Origin: Acidobacteriota bacterium
GTDB lineage: Bacteria > Acidobacteriota > Blastocatellia > RBC074
NCBI GenBank assembly: GCA_016196035.1
Contig: JACPYM010000088.1
Coordinates: 62,001-126,000, forward strand
DNA: 64,000 nucleotides
Direction of reading: 5' to 3'
The notes under the pieces were generated by a model. The model had not been told where the DNA came from. It saw only the letters and a program-made list of their open reading frames with translations, and did no database searches. The position numbers were made by a program, and so were the translations under genes. Positions 17,200-26,422 of the stretch are shown here, piece by piece (within the stretch, counting starts at the first letter, position 1; each line of letters starts with the position of its first letter).

Positions 17200-17778
17200 T
17201 TGATTTCAGCTCCGCCCACAGAAATCACACGCCTGCTGGCCCGCATCCGCGCGGGCGATGCCGCCGCCCACGAACAACTCATCCCACTCGTCTATGACGA
17301 ACTGCGCCGCCTCGCCCGGCATTACCTGCAACAAGAGCAACCGCCGCACACCCTGCAACCGACCGCGCTCGTCAACGAACTCTACCTGCGCCTGTTCAAT
17401 CCACCCGGCAGCGCCGAGCCTGTCGAATGGCAAGACCGCAATCACTTCTTCGTCGTCGCCGCGCGCCAAATGCGCCGCCTGCTCGTAGACCACGCCCGCG
17501 CCAAACACGCCGCCAAACGCGACGGCGAGCGCCAGCGCGTCGAACTCACCGCCGCCGACGCCCACACCGCCCCACTTGATCTTGACCTGCTCGCCCTCAA
17601 CCAAGCCCTCTCGCGCTTGGAAGCGGATCATCCCCGCGCCGCTCAAGTCATCGAACTGCGCTACTTCGCCGGCCTGACGGAAGCCGAAGCGGCTGAGGCG
17701 CTCGGCATTGGGCTGACGACGCTGAAACGGGAATGGGAGTTTGCGCGGGCGTGGTTGTTCCAACAACTGAGCGGTTGA
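17200..17778 (+). CDS. ECF-like RNA polymerase sigma factor (pfam07638 type)
   Basis: 192 residues from a TTG at 17200 that has GGGAGG 7 bases upstream; an in-frame ATG at 17185 would place the SD inside the gene. Region 2 is seen in LLARIRAGDAAAHEQLIPLVYDELRRLARHYL and QPTALVNELYLRLF; the linker QMRRLLVDHARAKHAAKRDG is characteristic of this subfamily; region 4 (about residues 125-185) has the helix-turn-helix LTEAEAAEALGIGLTTLKREW. No anti-sigma gene is adjacent. This subfamily often lies by Ser/Thr kinases; one is encoded about 4 kb away, and 43721-44344 is a paralogue in a similar setting. Confidence 0.92.
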   Translation: MISAPPTEITRLLARIRAGDAAAHEQLIPLVYDELRRLARHYLQQEQPPHTLQPTALVNELYLRLFNPPGSAEPVEWQDRNHFFVVAARQMRRLLVDHARAKHAAKRDGERQRVELTAADAHTAPLDLDLLALNQALSRLEADHPRAAQVIELRYFAGLTEAEAAEALGIGLTTLKREWEFARAWLFQQLSG

Positions 17779-17800
17779 ACGGGACGGAACTCACGCTGCT

Positions 17801-20800
17801 TCAGCGGAAGCTCACCTGCACTAGATTGGCCGCCTGCCCATTGACCGATAGACTGACGTCCACCTGACCGCGCCCCGCCAAGCTGCGCGGCAGTTGCAGA
17901 TTAACCTGATCCACGCCGATCAAACTACCTTGTGCTCCGGCAAACGACGCTGGCGCATTCACGCCACCAATGGTTGCCGTCACGGTAGCGAGGTTGCTGC
18001 GATTGCGGATACCCGTGCCATACAAGATCAAAAAGACCTGATCGGTGGCGACGCCGAGGTCAATGGGTACGGCTACAAACCGATTGGTCGCAGGATCGAA
18101 GTGCGCCAACGGCTCGAAACTTTGTGCGCCTCCGCTTTTGACACGTAGCACGAGCGCTGCGGGTAGACCGCGCCCACTGGCATTGGCGGTGAACAACGCA
18201 GGCACCACAGCGGCGAGTTGCGCCGTTCCGATAAAGGTTGCGCCAGAGTTGTTTATGATGGTTACCGTTGCCGCACCGGCGGCAAGACCCGGCGGCATTT
18301 GATAATTGACCTGCGTGGGCGAAACGAAAAAGAGCGGGGCGAGGCGTTCAATACCGTCGCCATTTTTGACCCTGACAGTTGTCCCAGCTAATTCTGTCGG
18401 CAATGGCAATATAGCGGCGGCACGTGTTGCGTTAGCGAGGCCACTGCCAAACGCCGCGATGATGCTGTCGAGCGCCAGCGGGTCACCTGCGTAACTGGCG
18501 GCTGAAACATTAGCGATACGGGTATTGTTGGCTCCCTGTGTGAGGGTAAAGACTTGTCCCGCAATTGCCAGCGTGCCGCTGCGTGCATCACCGGGGTTGG
18601 CTGAAATTGAAAAGCTGACTGAGCCATTGCCGCTGCCAGTGCGATTATTGGCTGAAACTGTGAGCCACGGCTCATTACTTGATGCAATCCATTTGCAGCC
18701 TGTGTTGCAGTTGACGTTAATGCTGCCCGCGCCGCCACTAGCCGGAATGGATTGAGTGTTTGATGAAACCGTATAGTTGCAAGCCCCCGGCTCATACAAT
18801 CCCAGCCCTGCCTGAATTGCCACATCCCAATCTCCGGTGAATTGCCACCAATTGGTAAGCCGATTGGCATTGTAGGGAATGTTGCTGCTGCGGCCAGCCA
18901 TGCTCTGAAACCAGAAGATATACCACTTTGATTCAACCTCTTGCGGCGGAGCGATGCCGCCCGGCCAGGCGTAAGGCACATTGCCCCAAGTGTTGGCATT
19001 GACCATTGTGGTTGGGCCGCCCGCTGGCTGCCAATTCAAAATGTCGCTCGCCACTAGCGTCAGGTTGCCGTAATCGTAATCTTGCGTTGCATTGGGCGGA
19101 AAATGCGTGTTGCCACAACGCGCGGGCGGGTTGTTGGCGGCTCTGGCAAATTTCCCCCACCACAAATCTGTGTTGCCATCTTGCCGTTGATTGACATGGC
19201 TCAGGATGGATTCGAGTTGATGGCCGTGATTGTGAATCGCTTCAGCCTGTGTGCGATGGACATTATGCGCATAGAGAACGTATGTTTGATTGTAAATTGG
19301 GAGGTCGGCGTTATCCCGATAGCTATTGGAAATGTCTCCGGTCGTAGGGCTGGACATGTTCGATTCCGGCAAACCGACGTAGCTTTCCGGGCGCATGTCA
19401 GGGCGCTCAGCCCTGTAGTAGCCCGGTACGTTCCAAAGCCAGATTTCTTTTACTGCCAAGTCTTCGACAAAATGCTTGATATTCCACCGCTCGAAAATCT
19501 GATCATAATCCGGTCTGTAGGTGACGATTCCATTCGACACGCTTTCTATTGGGCCCGGAGGCGGTGGCTCGTAGACGGTGATGTATTGGACGACTTTGTA
19601 GCCGAGTGAACGGCGCGCGTTTGGATTGCTGTAGCCGCGAAAGCGACTACCTTCCTCAAGCATGAATTTGATCCGGGGATCGTAATCGGCAATCTGACTT
19701 TTTAGCATCGCCAGTGGAAATTGTGATTGCGGGCCGAGGTCGGCGTCATAAGCGGTGTCTATGTTGACTCCATCTGCTGTCGGTAGATAGCGCAATATCA
19801 GCACTGGGATTGTGTATAGGCTGTCCGATGGCAACGCACCCAATGCCGCTGGCACGGGCCCAACCTCCGTTGGTAAGACCGGCGCTTTGACCAGAATGTT
19901 CATTGAGTCTGACGCATTCTGAAGGCGCGCGGTCAAGGTCACATTACCAGGCGCAAGACATTTGACGCGGCCATCGGCTTGCACAATCGCTGTGTTTGGA
20001 TCGCTACTCGTCCAATTGACGCCAGCGGATGACACTTGCATCGTGCCTAGATTCGTGGTCGCTGTTAGCTTAGGAGTCCAAAACCAGCCTGGAAACAAGT
20101 GCAATGATTTCGGCTCCACCGTTAGGCTTGTAACCGTGATCGCCGCGAAGAAACTTTGCGCGATCTCGGCATCTGTGCGTGGAATGTCGCTGATCCGTAA
20201 CTCATCAATCGCAGCATTTAGGTATGCGCCATTATCGGTGTTGGCCCCGATGCGAAAAGTCGGATAGCTGATCTGCGGCAGCGGGTAATTGAGTCTTCCT
20301 TGCGAGACCAACCGTCCATCAAGGTAAGCCTTGACGAAGCGATTGGCGCTGCTCCAGGTATAAGCCACGTGATGCCATTGATTAGCCTGCCAATTGGTAA
20401 TGCTGGCATATTGCCCGTAGCCGTTGCCCTCAGGTCGAAGGAGATTGACGATCATCCGAAAATTAGGGTTGGCATCTTTCTGAATGACCAAGCCGCCTTC
20501 GAACCCCCACATCAGAGCGGTGCGATCAACATTGTCATTGCCGCTCCAGTTCGGCTTGATCCAGAACGCACAGGTGCCTTCAAGGGCATTGATGTTTCCG
20601 GCGCTTTGATACGTCAACAGGTTATTGACCGGTAAATTGATGGCTGAGCCAGCGATGCCGGGCACAAAATTGGTGCCTGAGACCTGTAAGGGCATCTCGC
20701 CATTTTCCCCATTAAGTGAGGTGTCGAAGTGTAAAACCAATAGGTCATGAGCATCCGTTATCTCAGCGGGCTGACGAGCCACAGAGTGGTAAGCAAACTG

Positions 20801-20941
20801 TAAATTGGTGGCCTGTGCATCGGGCAAATTGTTAGCCGAGCCGTACCACAGAATGAGAATGCACGAAATCAACATCAGCGCCCATCTGAGGGCAGACATT
20901 TTTGCTGTGATCCGAAAGTTGACGGATGAACCTGGGTTCAT
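17801..20941 (-). CDS. Secreted multidomain LamG/Big2/BACON protein with TIGR03437-type C-terminus
   Basis: 1046 residues from the ATG at 20941, chosen because GGAGG precedes it by 7 bases; it opens with a signal peptide or anchor (ALRWALMLISCILILWYGSA). Domains in order: LamG/concanavalin-like (about 40-260, with WIKPNW and HHVAYTW), a bacterial Ig-like domain (about 265-355), a central 380-residue region of unknown family with IHNHGHQLESILSHV, a BACON domain (about 735-815, SNEPWLTVSANN), and the Acidobacteria-type TIGR03437 domain (about 825-1046, FFVSPTQVNYQMPPG). Probably a cell-surface or secreted carbohydrate-binding protein. The His cluster of the central region could bind metal (inference). 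It converges with the sigma gene, leaving 22 bases. Confidence 0.88.
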   Translation of the reverse strand: MNPGSSVNFRITAKMSALRWALMLISCILILWYGSANNLPDAQATNLQFAYHSVARQPAEITDAHDLLVLHFDTSLNGENGEMPLQVSGTNFVPGIAGSAINLPVNNLLTYQSAGNINALEGTCAFWIKPNWSGNDNVDRTALMWGFEGGLVIQKDANPNFRMIVNLLRPEGNGYGQYASITNWQANQWHHVAYTWSSANRFVKAYLDGRLVSQGRLNYPLPQISYPTFRIGANTDNGAYLNAAIDELRISDIPRTDAEIAQSFFAAITVTSLTVEPKSLHLFPGWFWTPKLTATTNLGTMQVSSAGVNWTSSDPNTAIVQADGRVKCLAPGNVTLTARLQNASDSMNILVKAPVLPTEVGPVPAALGALPSDSLYTIPVLILRYLPTADGVNIDTAYDADLGPQSQFPLAMLKSQIADYDPRIKFMLEEGSRFRGYSNPNARRSLGYKVVQYITVYEPPPPGPIESVSNGIVTYRPDYDQIFERWNIKHFVEDLAVKEIWLWNVPGYYRAERPDMRPESYVGLPESNMSSPTTGDISNSYRDNADLPIYNQTYVLYAHNVHRTQAEAIHNHGHQLESILSHVNQRQDGNTDLWWGKFARAANNPPARCGNTHFPPNATQDYDYGNLTLVASDILNWQPAGGPTTMVNANTWGNVPYAWPGGIAPPQEVESKWYIFWFQSMAGRSSNIPYNANRLTNWWQFTGDWDVAIQAGLGLYEPGACNYTVSSNTQSIPASGGAGSINVNCNTGCKWIASSNEPWLTVSANNRTGSGNGSVSFSISANPGDARSGTLAIAGQVFTLTQGANNTRIANVSAASYAGDPLALDSIIAAFGSGLANATRAAAILPLPTELAGTTVRVKNGDGIERLAPLFFVSPTQVNYQMPPGLAAGAATVTIINNSGATFIGTAQLAAVVPALFTANASGRGLPAALVLRVKSGGAQSFEPLAHFDPATNRFVAVPIDLGVATDQVFLILYGTGIRNRSNLATVTATIGGVNAPASFAGAQGSLIGVDQVNLQLPRSLAGRGQVDVSLSVNGQAANLVQVSFR

Positions 20942-21025
20942 TGCATTACCTCCGCGACTGGTTGAAGGCATTTTTAGTTCCGTTGTAGCACCCTGACCGG
21001 CGACAGGCCGCTACTGACAGCCAAT

Positions 21026-21550
21026 TTACGGTTTAGATTTTGGCGCTTTGATCAGCGTGACGTGATCGGCTACGACCTGCCAGGCGCCATTCCGCTTCAC
21101 GTAAACCGTCGTGCCCTGCATCGTGCCATTCACCGGTTTTCCTTTGTTGGTGCTCTTCTCCGTCCAGCGCCCGCTGGTGACAACGGTGTTGCCATAAACG
21201 TGTATTTTGACGTCATCACTGTGGCCAACCTCGAACTTCACCGCGCCGGACTTGGCATTGGCGATCACCTCAGCCTTGGACGAGGCCTTGCCGGTTTCGT
21301 CGGTCAACACGGCATCGTCGGCCAGCAATTTTTCAAAAGCGGCGGCGTCTTGTTGCAGCCAGGCTTTGTCATATTCCCGCCCTATTTGGCGCACTTCTTG
21401 TTCAGCCTTGGCTGCTGTTTCAGCGGGTGTTTCCGCCGCGACGGTTGCCGCTGGCGCAGGCGTCGAACTGGCTTTCTCTCCGCTTGCCGCGCAGGCAGAG
21501 AAGCTGGCCGCTATCGTTGCTAGACCCACGGCTAAAAGGGTGGATTTCAT
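21026..21550 (-). CDS. DUF4440/SnoaL-like (NTF2 fold) lipoprotein
   Basis: 174 residues from the ATG at 21550 (GGAG 8 bases before). A lipoprotein signal peptide ends in FSAC. The remainder (about residues 50-170) has the DUF4440 pattern: EYDKAWLQQDAAAFEKLLADDAVLTDETG, GRWTEKS, and the terminal WQVVADHVTLI. The fold is a cone-shaped NTF2-like barrel, used as an enzyme or ligand pocket in many families; no activity can be assigned. A longer frame to 21628 lacks a proper signal peptide. Confidence 0.85.
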   Translation of the reverse strand: MKSTLLAVGLATIAASFSACAASGEKASSTPAPAATVAAETPAETAAKAEQEVRQIGREYDKAWLQQDAAAFEKLLADDAVLTDETGKASSKAEVIANAKSGAVKFEVGHSDDVKIHVYGNTVVTSGRWTEKSTNKGKPVNGTMQGTTVYVKRNGAWQVVADHVTLIKAPKSKP

Positions 21551-21720
21551 TTGGGCACTCCTTATCTTTTGAGTACGGCGTTGGAAGTTCTGGCTCGCTG
21601 AGTGGTGCCGCTTCGATTGCTCGGGCACAACGTGGCGAGTGACGGTCGAACCGGAGCGTTACTTGCCGGTTCAGCCATACAAGCGCAAACGGCGGAAAAA
21701 ACAGCCCACATTTTTTCGGA

Positions 21721-24700
21721 TTATTTTTTGGCTGGGTCTTGTGAAGAGAATTTTGCTTGACCTGCTGGTTCGGATGCCGCCCGCCACAACCGCACCATTC
21801 CATCCCAACTCCCGCTTGCCAGCGTATTGCCGTCCGGCGCAAACGCCACCGACCAGACTGCTTCGGTGTGACCTTTGAGGCTAAACAATTCCTGTCCGGT
21901 GGCGACATTCCAGAAACGCACGGTCTTGTCACGGCTGGCGGTGGCGAGGCGTTGGCCGTCGGGTGAGAAGGCCAGTTCAAACAGGCCGTCCGCGTGGCCT
22001 TTGAATGTGCGGACGAATTGGCGCGTGGCCGTGCTCCAGAGCCGCGCGGTGTTGTCGCCGCTGGCGGTGGCAAAGTATTGGCCGTCGGGCGTGAAGGCGA
22101 TTGACCAGATCGAGGCGTCGCCGTGCGGATGAAAGGCCGCGATTGACCGCCCGCTGGCGACATCCCACAAACGCAATTCGCCTTTGTCGGTGCCTACGGC
22201 CAGTGTGCGGCTGTCGGGCGCGAAGGCGAGCGACCAGATATTTTGGACGTGCCCGGTCTGGTCTGCGGCTACGGTGAGCGTGCGTGTTGCGCAGCCATTG
22301 GTGGCGTCCCAGAGCTTGACGCTACTGTCGTCGCTGGCGGTGGCGATTAACTTGCCGTCGGGCGAAAAGGCGGCGAAGTGCTGTTGATACTGATGGCAGC
22401 ACAATTCGAACAACAGCTTGCCGGTGGCGACTTCCCAGACGCGCGCGGCCTGGCCTTCGCCGGACGAAACCAGACGTTGGCCGTCGGGCGAGAAGTTGAC
22501 ACAAAGAATCTGGCCGGTGTGGCTGGCTAGTGTTTTCAATAAAGCGCCGGTTGCCACGTCCCACAACTTGATTGTGCGATCCTGGCTGGCGCTGGCGAGG
22601 GTGCGGCTGTCGGGCGCGAAAGCAACCGAGTAAACGTGACCTGTGTGACTGGTCAGCACGTCGGGACGCAAGACCTCGTTCACATCCCAAACTTTTAGCA
22701 CGTGATCGCGGCTGACCGAAGCGAACTGGCGATCCTGATCGAACCAGTACGCGTTCGTGACATCATCGTGATGGCCGCGCAGCGTCGCCAACGCCTGTTT
22801 GGTCGCCACATCCCAGAGCTTGACGGTGCGGTCGCCGCTGGCCGTCAACAGGCGTTGGCCATCCGCCGACAGCATCGCCGAGTTGACCCAGCCGGTATGC
22901 CCAACAAAGTTGTGCAGCAAGCGCAACGTGGGCAATTCATAAAACTTTACGGTGTTGTCCTGATAGCCAATCGCCAGCGGGTACTGCACCTGGCTGCTGA
23001 CAAAGACGACGCGGTTGTTGCTGGTGTCCAGCGTGTTGAGCCGCCGCGCCGTGCGCAGGTCATAGACGCCGAGCGAATTATTTCTGAATTCCACTACCAG
23101 CCAATTCTTCAGACTCCAACGAGCCACCACGCTGGCTACGTTCTCTAACCGGAGCAATTCGCGTTTGCGCGGCACATCCCATAATTGCATTACATTGTCG
23201 GTGGTCAGGGTAATGACCCATTGGTAGTCCCGCGTTTGAGATAGCGCGCGCAAGGGGCCTGCTGCTGTGAGCAGTGTTTCGCGCAGCCGTCCGGTCTGGC
23301 GTTCCCACCGTTTGACTTGTCCGTCGGCGTGTCCGGTGAGCAACCCTGTTTCATCACTCGTCGCCAGGCAAGTCACCGGGCTTGGATCGGTGAACCACGG
23401 CTGCCGCATGCCACTCAGCAGATCCATCGTCATCAAGGTGTGGCCGTCCACTTGGTAAAGGACGGTGATGCTGTCCGGCGCGGTGAAGTAGCTGTGGAGG
23501 AGTTGCGCCCCAGGAAGCTGCTGTTCAGCAATGGGCTGGCCTGTGCGCGCTTCCCGCAGCGAAAAGCGGAGCGGGTTATCCGCCCAAGTGTACAAATAGC
23601 CGCCCTTGTCCCGCGGCATCAAATCGGCGCCATCCGTATGCTCAAAACTCAAGCGTTCACGATGACCGAGCCGCCAGAGGTAGCGCCATTCCAAGCCGCG
23701 CAGATCTTCTTCGCCCGGTTGTGGCAGCACGGGCGCGCTTTGCAAAATTTCGTCGTAGCCGCGCGGGTCGCCGTCAAACCAGGCGGCGCTGGCCTGGCGC
23801 AGTTGCGCGGCGTAATTCGCACGCCGTTGTTCACGCGCCTGCGCGCGCGCTTGCCGTGTTTGATGAAGGGCAGACGCGAACGTCAGCAGCAACGCCAACA
23901 CCAGGGTCAACGTCACGGCAACGCCGGTGGGATGGCGGCGGATGAATTTCCCGGCGCGATAGACGAGGGTCGGTTGGCGCGCCAGCACTGGTTCGCCCGC
24001 GAGGTGGCGGCGCAATTCCGCGCTGAATTGTTCGACGGTTTGATAGCGCGCGGGGGCTTGCTGGTTGAGCGCTAACAGGAGGATGTTGTCCAGATCGCCG
24101 CGCAAGCGCCGCTGCAACTTTTCAGCGGAAGCTTCATTGCAATTGGCCGCGTGGGCGGGCGTCACGCGGCGGCTGGGCGGCAACGGGTCTTCCTCGTTCA
24201 ACACGCGGATGATTTCGTGCAGCGGCAAGTCTTGCAGGACGTGCGGGCGCACGCCGGTCAGCAGTTCGTAAAGCAATACGCCCAGGCTGTAAACATCGCT
24301 GGCCGTGGTGATCGTCTCTTCGCGCACCTGTTCAGGGCTGGCGTATTCGGGTGTCAGCCATTGCAAGCCGGTGCGCGTGCTGGCTTCGCTGTTGGTTTCC
24401 GGCGTGAGCACTTTGGCGATGCCAAAATCGAGCAGTTTGGGGACACCGCTTGCTCCGTCTGACGAAGCCGTGACAAGGATATTGTTGGGCTTGAGGTCGC
24501 GGTGAATCACCAGATTCTGATGGGCGTAGGCAACCGCGGCGCAAACGGTTTGAAAAAGTTGCAGGCGGGCCGCGAGGGAAAGCCGCTGTGCGTCGCAATA
24601 CTTCGTGAGCGGCAGCCCCTCGATGTATTCCATCACCAGATACGGCCAGCCCTGTTCGGTCGTGCCGCCGTCGAGCAGCCGCGCGATGTTCGGATGATTT

Positions 24701-25110
24701 AGCTGCGCCAGAATCTGGCGTTCCTGGCGAAAGCGGCGCACGACTTCGGCACTGTCAGCGCGCGGCCAGAGCAGCTTGACCGCGACTTGTTGCTGAAATT
24801 CGTCGTCAAAGCGCTCGGCCAGATAAACGGTCGCCATGCCGCCGCGCCCGATTTCGCGCAACAGCCGGTAGGAGCCGAGGCGCTGCCCGGCGGCTGCTTT
24901 GGCTGACGGCGCAGCCAATAGCAAAGGCGTTGCGAGAAAATCACCCGCGTGTGCGTGCGCGTGCAACAATTCCTGGACCTCCCTTAGCCTTTCGGCATCG
25001 TCCGTTTGGGTTTGCAAGAACTGCTCACGCGCACCCGGCGCAAGGTCGAGCGCCGCCTCGAAGAGCGCTTTGACTTGCTGTTGTCCGGATTGTTCAGTTG
25101 AATCTGCCAT
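21721..25110 (-). CDS. Transmembrane Ser/Thr protein kinase with WD40 propeller
   Basis: 1129 residues from the ATG at 25110. An N-terminal helical domain (about 1-65, KALFEAALDLAPGAREQFL) is shared with the kinase at 37400. The Hanks-type kinase domain spans about 80-350: IGRGGMATVYLA, VAVKLLW, VIHRDLKPNN, DFGIAKVL, PEYASPEQ. A membrane segment follows near 410-430 (VAVTLTLVLALLLTFAS), then an extracytoplasmic part with at least nine clear WD40 repeats (each ending in KLWDV or similar) plus several worn ones. The kinase probably senses an external signal through the propeller. It is in the same block as an ECF sigma factor and a TIGR03437 protein. Confidence 0.95.
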   Translation of the reverse strand: MADSTEQSGQQQVKALFEAALDLAPGAREQFLQTQTDDAERLREVQELLHAHAHAGDFLATPLLLAAPSAKAAAGQRLGSYRLLREIGRGGMATVYLAERFDDEFQQQVAVKLLWPRADSAEVVRRFRQERQILAQLNHPNIARLLDGGTTEQGWPYLVMEYIEGLPLTKYCDAQRLSLAARLQLFQTVCAAVAYAHQNLVIHRDLKPNNILVTASSDGASGVPKLLDFGIAKVLTPETNSEASTRTGLQWLTPEYASPEQVREETITTASDVYSLGVLLYELLTGVRPHVLQDLPLHEIIRVLNEEDPLPPSRRVTPAHAANCNEASAEKLQRRLRGDLDNILLLALNQQAPARYQTVEQFSAELRRHLAGEPVLARQPTLVYRAGKFIRRHPTGVAVTLTLVLALLLTFASALHQTRQARAQAREQRRANYAAQLRQASAAWFDGDPRGYDEILQSAPVLPQPGEEDLRGLEWRYLWRLGHRERLSFEHTDGADLMPRDKGGYLYTWADNPLRFSLREARTGQPIAEQQLPGAQLLHSYFTAPDSITVLYQVDGHTLMTMDLLSGMRQPWFTDPSPVTCLATSDETGLLTGHADGQVKRWERQTGRLRETLLTAAGPLRALSQTRDYQWVITLTTDNVMQLWDVPRKRELLRLENVASVVARWSLKNWLVVEFRNNSLGVYDLRTARRLNTLDTSNNRVVFVSSQVQYPLAIGYQDNTVKFYELPTLRLLHNFVGHTGWVNSAMLSADGQRLLTASGDRTVKLWDVATKQALATLRGHHDDVTNAYWFDQDRQFASVSRDHVLKVWDVNEVLRPDVLTSHTGHVYSVAFAPDSRTLASASQDRTIKLWDVATGALLKTLASHTGQILCVNFSPDGQRLVSSGEGQAARVWEVATGKLLFELCCHQYQQHFAAFSPDGKLIATASDDSSVKLWDATNGCATRTLTVAADQTGHVQNIWSLAFAPDSRTLAVGTDKGELRLWDVASGRSIAAFHPHGDASIWSIAFTPDGQYFATASGDNTARLWSTATRQFVRTFKGHADGLFELAFSPDGQRLATASRDKTVRFWNVATGQELFSLKGHTEAVWSVAFAPDGNTLASGSWDGMVRLWRAASEPAGQAKFSSQDPAKK

Positions 25111-25675
25111 TATGGCCTGGTCTCGTTGTCTGAATTCCGCCCGGCTGATTATGCGTAAAAGATGGCAAAAACAGTCCAGCCCGCCGCAAGATTTTTTTGG
25201 ACGCGCCAGTGATGACGGCGCGGGTGCGGCGACGCAACCGTTCGTCAGGTTTGTGCGTGCGCTTGGTTTTGGCGAGGTGGCGTTGCGCAGGATCGTCGGG
25301 GCTTTGCTCACGCTGTTCGTCCGCATCGCCGAAAACGGAACGCAGGCGGCGCAATTCGCTATCTATCAGCCCTAGAAACTCGGCTTGATTGGGGCGGCGT
25401 TCATATTCTTCGTTGAGCGAGAGCTCGACAAAGACTTGATCAAACGGGTGCGGCGCTTCGCCGCCAAAGATGCGCACGGTGCTGACGCGGGTTTCGAGTT
25501 GCGTGGCAGACGCTTGCCCCAAAGCGGTTAGGCGTTCGGGCGGCAGGTTGGGCGCGGAAGTCAACGGCGCGGCATTGATAGTAATTTGGTTTTGGTCGCC
25601 CGTGATGATGACGCTGTGGCTGACTTCATTTGCATTGACGTTGCGGTCGCCGTCTTGTCGTTGGTACTGATTCAT
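25094..25675 (-). CDS. Small protein of unknown function, possible remnant of a STAND-type NTPase
   Basis: 193 residues, ATG at 25675. The first 110 residues look like a real protein: NVNANEVSHSVIITGDQNQITI, then PPERLTALGQASATQLETRVSTVRIF and FDQVFVELSLNEEYERRPN. The last 80 are Arg/Thr-rich and poorly structured, and the end overlaps the kinase start by 17 bases. The N-terminal part is reminiscent of the segment before the P-loop in bacterial NACHT/STAND proteins, but no NTPase domain follows. It could be a small adaptor, or the stump of a longer gene. Family assignment is uncertain. Confidence 0.5.
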   Translation of the reverse strand: MNQYQRQDGDRNVNANEVSHSVIITGDQNQITINAAPLTSAPNLPPERLTALGQASATQLETRVSTVRIFGGEAPHPFDQVFVELSLNEEYERRPNQAEFLGLIDSELRRLRSVFGDADEQREQSPDDPAQRHLAKTKRTHKPDERLRRRTRAVITGASKKILRRAGLFLPSFTHNQPGGIQTTRPGHNGRFN

Positions 25676-25712
25676 TTCTCAAAACGGTTGCGCGATCTTG
25701 GAAACTGGCAGG

Positions 25713-26249
25713 CTATGCTTGAACAGCCGCAGGGAAAATCTCTGTCAACGCACAACTGAAACCGGGCAAAAGGTCGGGGCTTTCCAGGTTGCGCTCGCCC
25801 GCAATGACTTGCACTTGATCCATTGCGCGGAAGATCGTCACAGTACGGGTCTCTGACGAGACAAGCCAGACCTGTTTGACGCCTGCTTCCAGGTACTCCA
25901 GAACTTTGTGGCTGACTTTATCGTGCAGATCGTTCGGTGAAATGATTTCGACAGCAAGGTCGGGCGGGATTTGCCAAACGCCTTCGGGTACGCCCTCGAC
26001 AGGGATGCGGTCGGCGGCAACAAACGAAAGATTGGGGATGCGTTCGTTCTGACCAATCTTGAAGTTGACTTCAGTAAACGCGACACCGAGTTGATGGGCT
26101 TCGACAAAGCTGTTCAACCTGCTAAGCAGGCGAGCAGCAATCATTCCGTGTCGGGCTCCTGGCCTTTCTTTTTCCTCCGGCTGACCGTTGACGATCTCGT
26201 AGCTTTTTTCGGGATCGAGGATGAGTTCCTTTTCCATCACGGCTTGCAT
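25713..26249 (-). CDS. Uma2 family (DUF820) PD-(D/E)XK nuclease-like protein
   Basis: 178 residues. The family core is visible: EKSYEIVNGQPEEKERPGARHG, then PNLSFVAADRIP, PPDLAVEIISPND (the conserved acidic strand) and KVLEYLEAGVKQVWLVSSETR. Uma2 proteins share the restriction-endonuclease fold and multiply in some genomes; cellular role unknown. GGAGG lies 7 bases before the ATG. A second member is at 48185-48871. Confidence 0.9.
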   Translation of the reverse strand: MQAVMEKELILDPEKSYEIVNGQPEEKERPGARHGMIAARLLSRLNSFVEAHQLGVAFTEVNFKIGQNERIPNLSFVAADRIPVEGVPEGVWQIPPDLAVEIISPNDLHDKVSHKVLEYLEAGVKQVWLVSSETRTVTIFRAMDQVQVIAGERNLESPDLLPGFSCALTEIFPAAVQA

Positions 26250-26362
26250 AACGTTTCCTCCACATACTTGGCAAATGCTTGGCGATTGCCTTGATTGGCG
26301 GGGGCATTTTAGTTTTGATCAAAGCAGCCAGCAAGCAGCATTCAACCACGCCAGAAACACGA

Positions 26363-26405
26363 AAGCCGGTCACTTACCCACTCACAGGCAAGTGAACCGG
26401 CTTTC
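26363..26405 (-). terminator. Stem-loop terminator of sucD
   Basis: AAGCCGGTCACTT and AAGTGAACCGGCTTT form a 13-bp stem with a single bulged base and a loop of about 14 bases. Read on the minus strand it follows the sucD stop by 18 bases. Confidence 0.65.
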
Positions 26406-26422
26406 CACATTCATTCAACCAG

